Made by a program: the position numbers and the translations under genes. The notes beneath the pieces are model-generated. The model was not told where the DNA came from and did no database searches. It was given only the letters and a program-made list of their open reading frames with translations. A DNA stretch of 64,000 nt from Desulfurococcaceae archaeon (GTDB lineage Archaea; Thermoproteota; Thermoprotei_A; Sulfolobales; Desulfurococcaceae): the NCBI GenBank assembly GCA_028275705.1, contig JAPWUD010000006.1, positions 1 to 64,000 of the forward strand, written 5' to 3'. This document shows positions 24,886 through 33,843 of this stretch, in pieces. Every line of letters starts with the position of its first letter. Within the stretch, counting starts at the first letter, position 1.

Positions 24886-26262
24886 TTATGGTCTAGGGAA
24901 TACAACTGAGACTCCTGGCTGTGGCTCAGGCCACACTAGTACTGGTGTGAGTGTGCCATTAATCTTCTGTACTTGTAGAACTACTGCTAGTGCATATAAG
25001 TTGTCTCCATTTGGCGCGAACTTTATTCTACCAGATGGATATAGTTGTGCAGCTATGCTATTAGAGTCGTTTAAGTCTAGACTTAGGAATGCTTGCCTCA
25101 AGTTGTCGGGGTTTAATGGGTTATCTGGGAACATTTGCCCTGCTTTCTCTAGTGCTTCATAGACTACGAATAACGAGTAGAATATTATTCCACCAGCCTC
25201 GGTTGGTAGTTTTCCATAGCGTTGCTGGAACATTGATACTACTTTCTTAGTCCACTCCGTGTTCCTGTATGGGTTGAAGCTATATGTATTTGTGTAGTAT
25301 AGTACTGCCTCGCCAGCAGCTTTAATGGAGTCTGGGTCTGTGAATCCACATCCACCAGCGCCAGCGATGAATTTCACCTTCATACCGCTCTCAGCGAATT
25401 GCTTAGCGAATAATACTCCATCCGAGAAGTATGGGACCATTATTATGAAGTCTGGATTACTCCTCTTTATAGTGTCTAGTATTGATGAGAAGTCTGCTAT
25501 GTCGTATGGATATGATATGTGGTTTGCAACTTCAATACCCTTCTTAATGGCCTCCATGTGTGCACCATTAGATACATATGTTCCAAAGACTGAGTCCTCG
25601 TTGAGTATAACAACTCTCTTAACCTCTACACCAGCTTTCTTTGCAGAGTCTAGTACGAAGTCTACAGCGCTTGCACCATGCATAGATGCTTTTGGAGCTG
25701 CTCTAAATACGTATTGCCATCCACGCTCAGTTAGGTCGTCTACTAGTGCATCCATTACTAGTATTGTCTTCTCCCTCTCTGTAACCTCAGCTACAGCTGC
25801 AGTCATTCTACTAATATATGCACCTAGAACTATATTGGGGTGGTTCTCGGATATGAGCTTCTCAGCCGCTATTCTAGCTTCATCCGGGCTTCCACCAGCA
25901 TCAACAACAACTAGTTTAAGCTTTGCACCACCCATCGATTTAATACCTCCAAGCTCGTTGTTTATAATGTCTACAATGAGTTCAGCTGCCTGCCTAGCCT
26001 CCTGCCCAAACACAGCGTACTTACCCGTTAAGGGCTCAATAAGGCCTATAACTACCTCCTTCACCTTGGGAGGTGTTGGAGTAGTAGTTGTGGGTGTTGT
26101 AGGAGGCGTTGTCGGTGTAGTGGGTGGTGTAGTTGGAGTAGTAGGGGTTGGAGCTGGAGGTGCAGTCATATAGTATAATCCAATCCCTATAGCCACTAAA
26201 ACAACTACTACAGCGAGGACTATAGCTAGAGTTTTAGTTGCAACTCCCTCCACGAATTCCAC
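24886..26262 (-). CDS. livK: Branched-chain amino acid ABC transporter substrate-binding protein
   Basis: Periplasmic-binding-protein type 1 (Peripla_BP_6) lipoprotein-like or TM-anchored receptor of 458 residues. The N-terminus has a TM helix (about 10-32), then a ~25-residue Thr/Pro-rich linker, then the binding domain starting EVVIGLIEPLTGKYAVFGQE. The first, strongly expressed gene of the operon. Starts GTG 26262 and GTG 26253 are both possible; TATA-like sequences at 26277-26286 and 26290-26306 on the minus strand lie at suitable distances. The substrate is not determined; some proteins of this family bind amides or urea instead. Confidence 0.9.
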   Translation of the reverse strand: MEFVEGVATKTLAIVLAVVVVLVAIGIGLYYMTAPPAPTPTTPTTPPTTPTTPPTTPTTTTPTPPKVKEVVIGLIEPLTGKYAVFGQEARQAAELIVDIINNELGGIKSMGGAKLKLVVVDAGGSPDEARIAAEKLISENHPNIVLGAYISRMTAAVAEVTEREKTILVMDALVDDLTERGWQYVFRAAPKASMHGASAVDFVLDSAKKAGVEVKRVVILNEDSVFGTYVSNGAHMEAIKKGIEVANHISYPYDIADFSSILDTIKRSNPDFIIMVPYFSDGVLFAKQFAESGMKVKFIAGAGGCGFTDPDSIKAAGEAVLYYTNTYSFNPYRNTEWTKKVVSMFQQRYGKLPTEAGGIIFYSLFVVYEALEKAGQMFPDNPLNPDNLRQAFLSLDLNDSNSIAAQLYPSGRIKFAPNGDNLYALAVVLQVQKINGTLTPVLVWPEPQPGVSVVFPRP

Positions 26263-26276
26263 CTTTATAAAGTAGT

Positions 26277-26306
26277 AATTATAAATCCCCTACTTATAAA
26301 TATTAC
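26277..26306 (-). promoter_or_regulatory. Promoter region of the liv operon
   Basis: Two TATA-like elements on the minus strand, ATTTATAATT (26277-26286) and AATATTTATAAG (26294-26305), stand before the first gene of the liv run. Transcription from them would begin about 26257 or 26273, close to the two candidate GTG starts. Confidence 0.4.
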
Positions 26307-26527
26307 TTATGCAGATCTAAAGTCTACAGTAGAATTTATAGTGATTGTAGGTGTGATATAGAGTCCGTATTGATCTTGAAGCGTCTTCAACCTCTGGAAC
26401 ATGGAGTAGTGAAAAGCGTTAAGTAAATAGTTTCAAAGACACTGTGGAGAGACAGCTTAATTTGTTGAATAAGTGCCTTTATACATTTTAAGTTTTTATA
26501 GTCATTTCCTACATTATTATCTACTGC

Positions 26528-26962
26528 GTGATTGTCTTGGCATTAATTGCTTCAGCGTGGAGTGTGGCTTTAGAGAATGGTGCTTCAAGGGATTCTCTCG
26601 AAACTGCTAGGAGTGTGGTTGCTGAATACTTACTACCTGGATTAATTACTCGCGATGTTGTTCAGCACTATGTGAGGAAGGCTCTTAGGGTTGGTGCTTG
26701 GTGTAGGCTTAGGAGGGAGTCCCGTGCACTACTCTTAGCGGCACGCTTTCTCCCCATCATTAAATCCCCTGTTTTGAATAGTATTTTGAGAGAGATTTTC
26801 CTCAATATAGAGCTCTATACTCTGAGGGGTAGAGCAGTTTTCTACGGGGTATTGGTTGCACTAAGGCAGGGGTTACTAAGTGCTCTCAGAAACCTCAAGA
26901 GGCTGACTACACTGGGGATCAGCTACTTAAACCTACCTTTAACTTGGAGAGTGCTGGGCTAA
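26528..26962 (+). CDS. Uncharacterised ~144-aa protein, paralogue of the gene at 42.3 kb
   Basis: I do not recognise the family. It is a mainly alpha-helical protein without a clear signal peptide, 144 residues long. It aligns over nearly its full length with the product at 42334-42756: both share SRALLLA-R, a IEL-TLRGRA-YGVLVALR block, and LGI-YLNLPL-WR-LG as their last residues. The two genes bracket the 15-kb archaeosortase/MoxR run. Start GTG 26528 is the first in frame. The shared C-terminal block is probably functional. A regulatory or adaptor role is a guess only. Confidence 0.7.
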   Translation: MIVLALIASAWSVALENGASRDSLETARSVVAEYLLPGLITRDVVQHYVRKALRVGAWCRLRRESRALLLAARFLPIIKSPVLNSILREIFLNIELYTLRGRAVFYGVLVALRQGLLSALRNLKRLTTLGISYLNLPLTWRVLG

Positions 26963-27022
26963 GTCTCGCCACCATAACTATACCTAGGTAAATAGTGCTT
27001 TAACTGGACTGGTGTTAGAGAC

Positions 27023-28684
27023 GTGGCTAGTTGGCTTGAGCGTGGAGACCATTCATTTAAACTCATAGCTGGCTTCGTAGTCTTCGCTGGGTTAATTGGA
27101 TTCCTATTAGAGACTACTTACAGGGAGTTCTTTGAGTCTATAATTAAGCTCTCGTTGAGTGAAGAGTATAGCTACATCATAGTCTCGTTCTTCACTGTTC
27201 TCACAGTTCTCTACTTAGCAACGAGGTATATTGGGTTCTCGTATGGTGTAAGGTTGAGTAAAGTAGTGTTTGCAGCCACGCTCTTAGCATTCTCCATAGC
27301 AATCTACATGTTAGCCCGCGTTGACTTAGAGCGTGGAGTGCAGTTGATGGGGCTTAGTTTTGCATGTGTATTTGTATCTCTACTTGTATTCATCTACGAG
27401 CCAAGGACTTTGAGGGAGGTAATAGTTCTCCTAACACCACTATTACTAATTCCACTGCCAACAAGTATGATTGACTCCCTCACACCCACGCTCTCCAGGT
27501 ATATTGGCTTACTAGCTGGGTTTGTAACGGGTGCTAGAGTTATTGAATCGCCTGGCTTTACTCAAATAGAGGTTGTATCAGCTAGTGGTGAATCTGTGAG
27601 ACTAAGTGTTGAGGCTGCATGCACAGGTGTTGTGACAACTAGCTGTATTATAGCGGTTGCACCACTATTAGCATACATGGCATCATTCAGCGTGGATAAA
27701 CCATTGAGGAAAGTAATTATTTCAATACTATCAATTCTCACAGCTCTAATGATAGGGCTTGTAGGCAACTTCGTGAGAGTTATCCTAGTGATCTATGTGG
27801 CGATGAATTTAGGTGTAGAGTACGCATACACGTTCTTCCACTACTCTCCATCAATACTATACTCCACAATATCAGTCCTTGCGGCAGTTTACATTATGAG
27901 GAGGTACTTGAACTTCAAGGAAATCCCGTTGAGGAGCCTCCGTGAAGACTTCGCGCCTAGGGCTACTTGGGATTACATTGCAGGCGTCCTCCTACTGTTA
28001 ATAATTGTCGTTGGTGCTACCAGTCTAATAGTTCAAAGTGCTGGCACCGGGTCGGGCGTATCCAGCGTCATTGTTGAAGCACATAGTGTTTCAGAATACC
28101 TAAGCAACCCAGCCAAGTACTTGTCAACTAGCAGATTAGTATTCACAGGTGGCGTTTACGACGCCTTCTTAACGAGAGTACTGGGAGGGCTATCCGTCTA
28201 CAGGGTTTCAGCGAGCTCCATGGGGGAGCTATACACGGGCTACATTGAGTTAGTTGATACACCCGCTAGACTCCACACGTGGGAGCTCTGCTTAACTCTA
28301 CAGGGTTACAATGTTAAGTCTTCTTGGAGCACTGATGTTGAAGGTGCTAGAGTAAACTTCATTGTAATTGAGCGAGGCGTCTGGAGGGGGGTATTAGCAT
28401 ACACATTAATCCCCATCACTATTAGAACTCCTAGTGGGGATTACAATGTATATACTAGAGTATCGCTAGTGAGCGGGGAGGTGGTCAATGCTACGGGTAA
28501 ACTCACTAGCGCGCTAATCTCGATCATTGTGGAGCACTCGAGTGTGCAGAGTCGTGGAGGCGGGGTGTTAAACACCTTAATGCAGGCATTTATTTATATG
28601 CTTGGAGTTTTTCTAGCATACTTAGTGGTTTTAGCAATACACAAGCTCTACGGGTATAGAGTTAAGGGTGTTTTCCATGGCTGA
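27023..28684 (+). CDS. Archaeosortase/exosortase fused to an EpsI-like domain
   Basis: Predicted multi-pass transpeptidase that cuts C-terminal sorting signals of surface proteins. The first ~295 residues hold about 8 TM helices with the family catalytic residues in order: Cys200 in VEAACTGV, Arg252 in GNFVRV, and His273 in FFHYSP. A further TM helix (about 316-337) leads into a soluble C-terminal half with RLHTWELCLTLQGYNV (416-430), which fits the His/Cys motif of EpsI-type proteins encoded next to bacterial exosortases, then a final TM at about 525-545. Exosortase-EpsI fusions are known in bacteria. Its end overlaps the MoxR gene by 8 bp. Confidence 0.82.
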   Translation: MASWLERGDHSFKLIAGFVVFAGLIGFLLETTYREFFESIIKLSLSEEYSYIIVSFFTVLTVLYLATRYIGFSYGVRLSKVVFAATLLAFSIAIYMLARVDLERGVQLMGLSFACVFVSLLVFIYEPRTLREVIVLLTPLLLIPLPTSMIDSLTPTLSRYIGLLAGFVTGARVIESPGFTQIEVVSASGESVRLSVEAACTGVVTTSCIIAVAPLLAYMASFSVDKPLRKVIISILSILTALMIGLVGNFVRVILVIYVAMNLGVEYAYTFFHYSPSILYSTISVLAAVYIMRRYLNFKEIPLRSLREDFAPRATWDYIAGVLLLLIIVVGATSLIVQSAGTGSGVSSVIVEAHSVSEYLSNPAKYLSTSRLVFTGGVYDAFLTRVLGGLSVYRVSASSMGELYTGYIELVDTPARLHTWELCLTLQGYNVKSSWSTDVEGARVNFIVIERGVWRGVLAYTLIPITIRTPSGDYNVYTRVSLVSGEVVNATGKLTSALISIIVEHSSVQSRGGGVLNTLMQAFIYMLGVFLAYLVVLAIHKLYGYRVKGVFHG

Positions 28685-29636
28685 GGCTGAGCAAATAGGC
28701 TTTGATGAAGCGTCAAGAGAGATCAGGGATGTCGTCTCAGCTGTTTCCAAAGTCTACATGGGTAAACTAGAATTAGTTAAACTATGCATAGCAGCCCTCT
28801 ATAGTGGGGGGCATGTATTAATAGAGGGTTACCCCGGTACAGGTAAAACACTCCTAGCTAAGACAATTGCTAAAGTCATTAGTGGTGTCTATAAGCGTGT
28901 TCAAGGACACCCCGATATACTTCCAAGCGATATACTGGGCTTCCACGTTTACAGAGTAACTGGTGAGAGAGTATTTGTAGAAGGCCCTGTTTTCACAAAT
29001 ATCCTTTTATTCGACGAGTTGAATAGGACTCCCACGAGAACACAGGCAGCACTACTAGAGGCGATGCAGGAGCAGCAAGTCACAGTTGATGGTGTAACAT
29101 ACAAGTTGCCCAGGCCATTCATGGTTATAGCTACTCAAGTACCATACAAGTACGCTCGCGGAGCATACGAGATCATGGAGACACTTGCAGATAGGTTTGC
29201 TATTTCAGCGCCAAGCTACTATAATCCACCCGAGGAAGAAGTGGAAGTTGTCCAGAGATCCGACTACATCATAACCATACCAGTTGAGCCTGTTACAACC
29301 CCGAAGAGGGTACTTGCTGTTTCAAGGAGGATAAGTGATTTAATCCACGTTAGCGACTACGTGGTTGACTACATGGTGAGGCTAGTTAACTACATTAGAT
29401 ACCACCAGGCAGTTGCCTATGGCCCATCACATAGAGCAACAGTCCACCTACTTGGAGTAAGTAGAGTCATGGCCCTCATGGATGGCAGAGACTACGTAAT
29501 ACCAGATGACGTGAAGAAGGTGTTTACTCCAATAGTAGTTCACAGGTTTAAGCTAAAGGAGGAGTTCGAGCTTGAAGGAGTTAAACCAGAGAGCATTGTT
29601 GAAGAGGCATTGAAAAGTGTCCCAGTTCCAAAGTAG
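28677..29636 (+). CDS. MoxR-family AAA+ ATPase
   Basis: MoxR proteins are AAA+ chaperone-like ATPases that often act with DUF58 or vWA proteins in assembling membrane or surface complexes. From ATG 28677 (320 residues; GGGTG ribosome-binding site just before) there is Walker A EGYPGTGKT, HPDILPSDILGFHVY, Walker B LLFDELNRTP, the MoxR block QAALLEAMQEQQVTVDG, sensor 1 IATQVP, and the arginine finger region ETLADRFA. A GTG at 28668 is also in frame. It overlaps the archaeosortase gene by 8 bp and the next gene by 20 bp. Confidence 0.92.
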   Translation: MAEAEQIGFDEASREIRDVVSAVSKVYMGKLELVKLCIAALYSGGHVLIEGYPGTGKTLLAKTIAKVISGVYKRVQGHPDILPSDILGFHVYRVTGERVFVEGPVFTNILLFDELNRTPTRTQAALLEAMQEQQVTVDGVTYKLPRPFMVIATQVPYKYARGAYEIMETLADRFAISAPSYYNPPEEEVEVVQRSDYIITIPVEPVTTPKRVLAVSRRISDLIHVSDYVVDYMVRLVNYIRYHQAVAYGPSHRATVHLLGVSRVMALMDGRDYVIPDDVKKVFTPIVVHRFKLKEEFELEGVKPESIVEEALKSVPVPK

Positions 29637-30294
29637 CTACTTTGGCTTACTAGCATTAATAATCCTCGCCTCCTCAGTTCTCTTCCTGAGACTCCAGAGT
29701 GATTTACCCACTTACACGATATCAGCTATAGCCTCCATCATTGTTCTAAACTCCACGCTCATACTAGCTAGTGGGCTAGAGTACAGGGGTTTACTAATTG
29801 TTTATAGCGGCTACATCTTCTGCGTAAGCTTAATGAGTGCACTCGGTTTACTCGAGGCAACTGGTCACCTACTAGACTTAGGCTACATAGTAATACTGCT
29901 CTTACTTCTAACAATCTATCACTATAATACTGGTTTACGTGAATTACTAACAGCTGAGTTACCCATAATACTAATAGCCTCGGTTATTCTCGGGGTGTAT
30001 GTGGGCTTACATAACCCACTCAGATACAGTGTTACAGCACTAATAGATGCTATTTCACTAATTGTGGTTTCCTCTACTGGTGAAGACATTGTGCTATTTC
30101 TCGCAGCCACCCTACTAGTATTCACAGTACTATACGCTATGCCAACATTGATGCAGAGCACTGTGGTTTTCACTCTAATGCTCACAATATACATATTGAG
30201 AGCAGTACTGGTGCTCCTCAAGAGAATGAGGGTTTTCAAAGCAGTATTGATCCTAGATATCCTATTGAGGCCCGTGCTGGTGGCTTACCTTTGA
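29617..30294 (+). CDS. Polytopic membrane protein of the MoxR cluster
   Basis: A 225-residue very hydrophobic protein with about 7 TM helices and few soluble loops. No known family could be assigned by eye. It overlaps moxR by 20 bp and the next gene by 4 bp, so it is clearly part of the same transcript. The GTG at 29617 is the only early start before the first helix. Confidence 0.65.
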   Translation: MSQFQSSYFGLLALIILASSVLFLRLQSDLPTYTISAIASIIVLNSTLILASGLEYRGLLIVYSGYIFCVSLMSALGLLEATGHLLDLGYIVILLLLLTIYHYNTGLRELLTAELPIILIASVILGVYVGLHNPLRYSVTALIDAISLIVVSSTGEDIVLFLAATLLVFTVLYAMPTLMQSTVVFTLMLTIYILRAVLVLLKRMRVFKAVLILDILLRPVLVAYL

Positions 30295-30992
30295 ATACAC
30301 GCCTATTGATCTTGGGGTTGAATATACTGGTTGTATCACTACTACTAGTAGTTTACGGTGTATTAGTTAGTGACAATGGCTTAGTCGGCGTGGCTGTATC
30401 ATTGGGTATAGTTGGAGGAGTACTAGTTGTTTACAGTACTACACCGCAAGATCCATCAATAATGGCTCTAACGAGTTATAGTGAAATACTAGTAAACGCC
30501 ACCACGAGTGCTCTCGAAGACTTAGACCTACTGGAGCCAAGTATATGTGCTATTAGGAGAGCCGATCTCACTCTACTAGTCTACTCTAAAACACCTTGCC
30601 CAGTCGAAGTAGACCCTGGATTAGGCTTCACTAGTGGCTCACCATACTTAGCCATACCAGTGAAGACTCCTATTGAATTAACCGAGTCTTCGAGCGAGCC
30701 CGTAGTCACCCAGCTCGAGAGGAACTTGGTAACTCTACTCGTCGACGAGTACTCAGCTTGTAGAAGTGTTAGAGTTGAGGAGGAAGGTGGATTCATCAGA
30801 GTCTACATTACTGGTTTAGCTGAGACTCTTAGACAATACTGTGAGCGCCCAGTAGACCCCTACGCACTGTTAGTTCTTGCATTGGCTTCGAGTATTCTTG
30901 GAGCTAGGTGTATTAGGCTTGTTGATAAGAAGGCTACACCTGATGGACTACTACTGGTTCTAGGTGTTGAGCAAGTTGGAGAGAAAACTTAG
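30291..30992 (+). CDS. Membrane-anchored protein of the MoxR cluster
   Basis: Two N-terminal TM helices (about 5-25 and 29-48) are followed by a ~150-residue soluble domain with scattered cysteines (PSICAIRRADL, KTPCPVEV, YSACRSVRVEE, QYCERPVD) and a short hydrophobic segment near 193-203. Not recognised. Four-base overlap with the previous gene and a 29-bp overlap with the next. TTG start. Confidence 0.62.
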   Translation: MNTRLLILGLNILVVSLLLVVYGVLVSDNGLVGVAVSLGIVGGVLVVYSTTPQDPSIMALTSYSEILVNATTSALEDLDLLEPSICAIRRADLTLLVYSKTPCPVEVDPGLGFTSGSPYLAIPVKTPIELTESSSEPVVTQLERNLVTLLVDEYSACRSVRVEEEGGFIRVYITGLAETLRQYCERPVDPYALLVLALASSILGARCIRLVDKKATPDGLLLVLGVEQVGEKT

Positions 30993-31227
30993 TGTACTCA
31001 TACTTGTCTACACTATTCTAGTAGTTGTATCAGCTATAAGCCTCTACCTACTGGGTGAGAGGAGAGTAGATGTATACGTATCCCTCAACATCCTCTCATA
31101 CTACGTATCATACGCTATTATGAGGCCATCTTACACTTCGAGAAGCATTAGATTACTCAACATAGTTCTATTCGCAGTCTTCACTGTAATAGTGTCTTTT
31201 AGAGTTTACGAGGTGCTCACCTCGTGA
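30964..31227 (+). CDS. Small three-helix membrane protein of the MoxR cluster
   Basis: An 87-residue protein with three hydrophobic segments (about 10-28, 35-50 and 64-82) separated by short basic loops (GERRVDV, YTSRSIR). No family recognised. It overlaps both neighbours (29 bp before, 4 bp after), supporting real translation in the operon. GTG start. Confidence 0.6.
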   Translation: MLSKLERKLSVLILVYTILVVVSAISLYLLGERRVDVYVSLNILSYYVSYAIMRPSYTSRSIRLLNIVLFAVFTVIVSFRVYEVLTS

Positions 31228-32987
31228 AAACACATAGAGTAATACCATTGCTTGTGCTCACAGCATTGACACTCTCAACACTACTAGTGAGCTGCGAGAT
31301 TGTGAGAAACCCCCAGCCAATATCTGACTGCACCTACTTAATCACGGTGCTTGAGAACACCATTAACTACGCTGTAAACATAGATCGTAGAGGCGAGTTC
31401 TTGGCCAGTATAATGCTAAGTACACCAGTAGATCCTAGCCTACAGTCACTACATAGGCAAGTATACAAGCTCATACTGGACTACTACTCAGCCATGAACT
31501 CTAGTAGTCCAAGTGTTGACTCACTGAGAAGCATATACCGTGGAATAGATGCAGTGTCTGAGTATATGAGTAAACTACAAGGGTGCTCTAAGACCAGTGG
31601 TGTGGTTGCAGTTGCAACTAGGATCAAGCAGAGATTAGAGAGTTTAAAAACTAAGCTAGTAGACCTCATAACGCTGTACTCAGCAAGCCCCAATAATATA
31701 CTAGTCCAAATACCCGAGAAGACTTTTGAACCGGGAGAGTACATACCAGTACAAGTGACTTTGAGGAATAGTACTTGCAGTGTGAACACTGCTTCACTAG
31801 TATATAATGAAGCCATACTCGAATCCAGCGGCTTCAACTGCAATGGATCTAATTGCACTGCCTACCTGAGGACTCCACCTGCTAATATTGTCCAAGGAGT
31901 TATTCAGAGTGGTGTTGTAAAGTACTCTATTGTTATTCGAGGCGTTTGTAGTGGTGTTGATTTAAGAATCTATAGGTTTATTGACTCGAGTTACAGCTAC
32001 CCACAGGTATACATTGATGCCCCACCCGTTACTACTCGTGGAGACGTAGTCAACTTAACTCTGTACTCTAGTATTGGTGAATTAACTGGTGTACTACTAG
32101 TTAAAAACTCTACTATTGAAACACCAGTACTAAATATAACTATTACTAATAATCCCAGAGAGTACCCGTTGCAAGTCGATAAACCACTATTTACAATTGG
32201 TTTAAACGTGTTGAAGATATGTGTGAACGCTACTGAGAAGACTCTCTCCCATTGCTTCGAGAAACCAATCATTGTTCAGCCGAGAACCCCTGGGGTTGTT
32301 GTTGAAGCATCATCTACTTCTATTACATGGACTGGCAGCATCCCGGTTTACGTTGGCAGCGTTGAGGGCTCGGATTATATTTTACAAGCATACTTAGACA
32401 ATAGACTAGTATTTGAGTCAAGGGTTTCCAATACTGGTGTTTTAATAGTTTACAATAGTTTACTCCCATTATCCACAGCGAATTTAACAGTGGTTATAAG
32501 GGATCCACGCGGGGTTTTCGATGAATACACTTACTCAGTGCAGGTAGCGGTAGTGAATGCAACTACTATACTACTATTACTCATTGGAGGCTCAGCCATT
32601 ACAACTATACTCCGTGAACACGAGAGATTATTCATGCTAACACTTAGAACTAGGGGTATGCGTGGAGCTAGGAGACTTGGGGAGGGGGTTTCAAGCGCCT
32701 TTAAGAGTATTCTCGAACCATACATACTTGGACTTGGATCCAGCATAGCGAAGCTCTACTATAGTATACTTAGAAAACTCAGAGTCAAGCTCCCAGAACA
32801 CTATGAAACACTCAGAGAGCACTACACCGACGTAGTTGCACCGAGTACTAGGAGTGACTCACTGAGGAATATACTTTGGAGGCTACTATTACTATCTGAG
32901 AGAGACATGTATTCTCGTAGGAAGCCTAGTTTAAGGGAGGCTGAAGAGCTCTATAAGGGTGCTTTAAGTGGTGTTAAAGAGGAGTAG
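31224..32987 (+). CDS. Surface protein with Ig-like domains and DUF4129-like cytoplasmic tail
   Basis: 587 residues. A signal peptide (about 5-24) precedes a helical ectodomain part (40-150) and then beta-rich, Ig/CARF-like repeats starting ILVQIPEKTFEPGEYIPVQV. A TM helix (about 437-455) leads into a basic cytoplasmic tail of ~125 residues. Its end, ILRKLRVKLPEHYETLREHY and WRLLLLSERDMYSRRKPSLR, has the pattern of DUF4129 tails in other MoxR-DUF58 neighbourhoods. DUF4129 assignment is by pattern and is only moderate. Overlaps both neighbours. Confidence 0.7.
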   Translation: MKTHRVIPLLVLTALTLSTLLVSCEIVRNPQPISDCTYLITVLENTINYAVNIDRRGEFLASIMLSTPVDPSLQSLHRQVYKLILDYYSAMNSSSPSVDSLRSIYRGIDAVSEYMSKLQGCSKTSGVVAVATRIKQRLESLKTKLVDLITLYSASPNNILVQIPEKTFEPGEYIPVQVTLRNSTCSVNTASLVYNEAILESSGFNCNGSNCTAYLRTPPANIVQGVIQSGVVKYSIVIRGVCSGVDLRIYRFIDSSYSYPQVYIDAPPVTTRGDVVNLTLYSSIGELTGVLLVKNSTIETPVLNITITNNPREYPLQVDKPLFTIGLNVLKICVNATEKTLSHCFEKPIIVQPRTPGVVVEASSTSITWTGSIPVYVGSVEGSDYILQAYLDNRLVFESRVSNTGVLIVYNSLLPLSTANLTVVIRDPRGVFDEYTYSVQVAVVNATTILLLLIGGSAITTILREHERLFMLTLRTRGMRGARRLGEGVSSAFKSILEPYILGLGSSIAKLYYSILRKLRVKLPEHYETLREHYTDVVAPSTRSDSLRNILWRLLLLSERDMYSRRKPSLREAEELYKGALSGVKEE

Positions 32988-33843
32988 GATAATACCCGCA
33001 TTGTACTTAGCCCTTATAGCTGCTCTAACAGCGTTCTCACTAGTCATTGTTCTACCATTAAACTACGACTACTACGCTCTAAGTAGTGGTTTAACTGGAC
33101 ACAGTGAACTCGCAGAGCATGGTGCTTCCTGGACAACTACACACTCACATAGTTTAAACCCAGAGAAAACAGTACTCATACTAGCGCGCAGTAAGCCAAT
33201 GGATGAGGGGGAGTTAGAGGAGATACTCGAGTTCACTAAGAGCGGTGGATTAGTTGTCGCCTATGGATCCGTGGATTTCGTGGAATCCCTACTTAGAGGA
33301 ATAGGCTTCGACACTGTTTTCGAGGGCTTCACCAGAGACCCTGTGTTCAGTAGTGGTGATCCTAGTAGAGTACTCGTGGATGCATCTCCTTGGAATACTA
33401 CAATAGTACTCGACACTCCATACGTTATCCAAGTCACTGGTAATTTGAGCATGAGTGAAGTAGTGTTCACCGGCTATACAAGTATGTTCTCATATATTGA
33501 TGAAAACAAGAACAATTTATACGATATTGGTGAATCCATTGGAGAATTCCCAGTGATCTACGTGCTTAGAATTGGTAGTGGTTTAATAGTCATTGCCTGT
33601 GCACGCGGAGTATTCACGAATAGTGTTCTAGGGGATAACTCGTACTGGTTGGAGGAGCTGAATAGTGGAGGTAGGGTTATTGCACTAGATCAATCGGAGT
33701 ATAGGAGTAATCCACTAGCATACATTAAACTACTCGTGCTCTCACCTAGGGGTGTTTCACCAATCTACATTACTATAGTGTCTATCCTCATAGTGGTGGT
33801 GTTGTACTATGTATACCTCGCTGAGAGAGCTAAGAGGCTATAG
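32968..33843 (+). CDS. DUF4350-like membrane-anchored protein
   Basis: 291 residues with an N-terminal TM (about 9-28), a Rossmann-like ectodomain, and a C-terminal TM (about 262-283). The pattern LILARSKPMDEGELEEILEF, TKSGGLVVAYG then SVDFVESLLRGIGF is that of the DUF4350 domain (MPLTEEELEALLEWVRAGGRLV-like), a domain often encoded with MoxR and DUF58 genes. Overlaps both neighbours (20 and 35 bp). Confidence 0.75.
   Translation: MVLKRSRIIPALYLALIAALTAFSLVIVLPLNYDYYALSSGLTGHSELAEHGASWTTTHSHSLNPEKTVLILARSKPMDEGELEEILEFTKSGGLVVAYGSVDFVESLLRGIGFDTVFEGFTRDPVFSSGDPSRVLVDASPWNTTIVLDTPYVIQVTGNLSMSEVVFTGYTSMFSYIDENKNNLYDIGESIGEFPVIYVLRIGSGLIVIACARGVFTNSVLGDNSYWLEELNSGGRVIALDQSEYRSNPLAYIKLLVLSPRGVSPIYITIVSILIVVVLYYVYLAERAKRL

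Noticed and set aside
25325-26173. 282-codon plus-strand frame opposite the Liv substrate-binding gene
   Set aside because: Long only because of codon bias on the other strand; the minus-strand product is a clear binding protein.
26263-26527. tRNA or CRISPR remnant upstream of the 144-aa gene
   Set aside because: No T-loop GTTCRA pattern with pairing arms and no repeated units were found.
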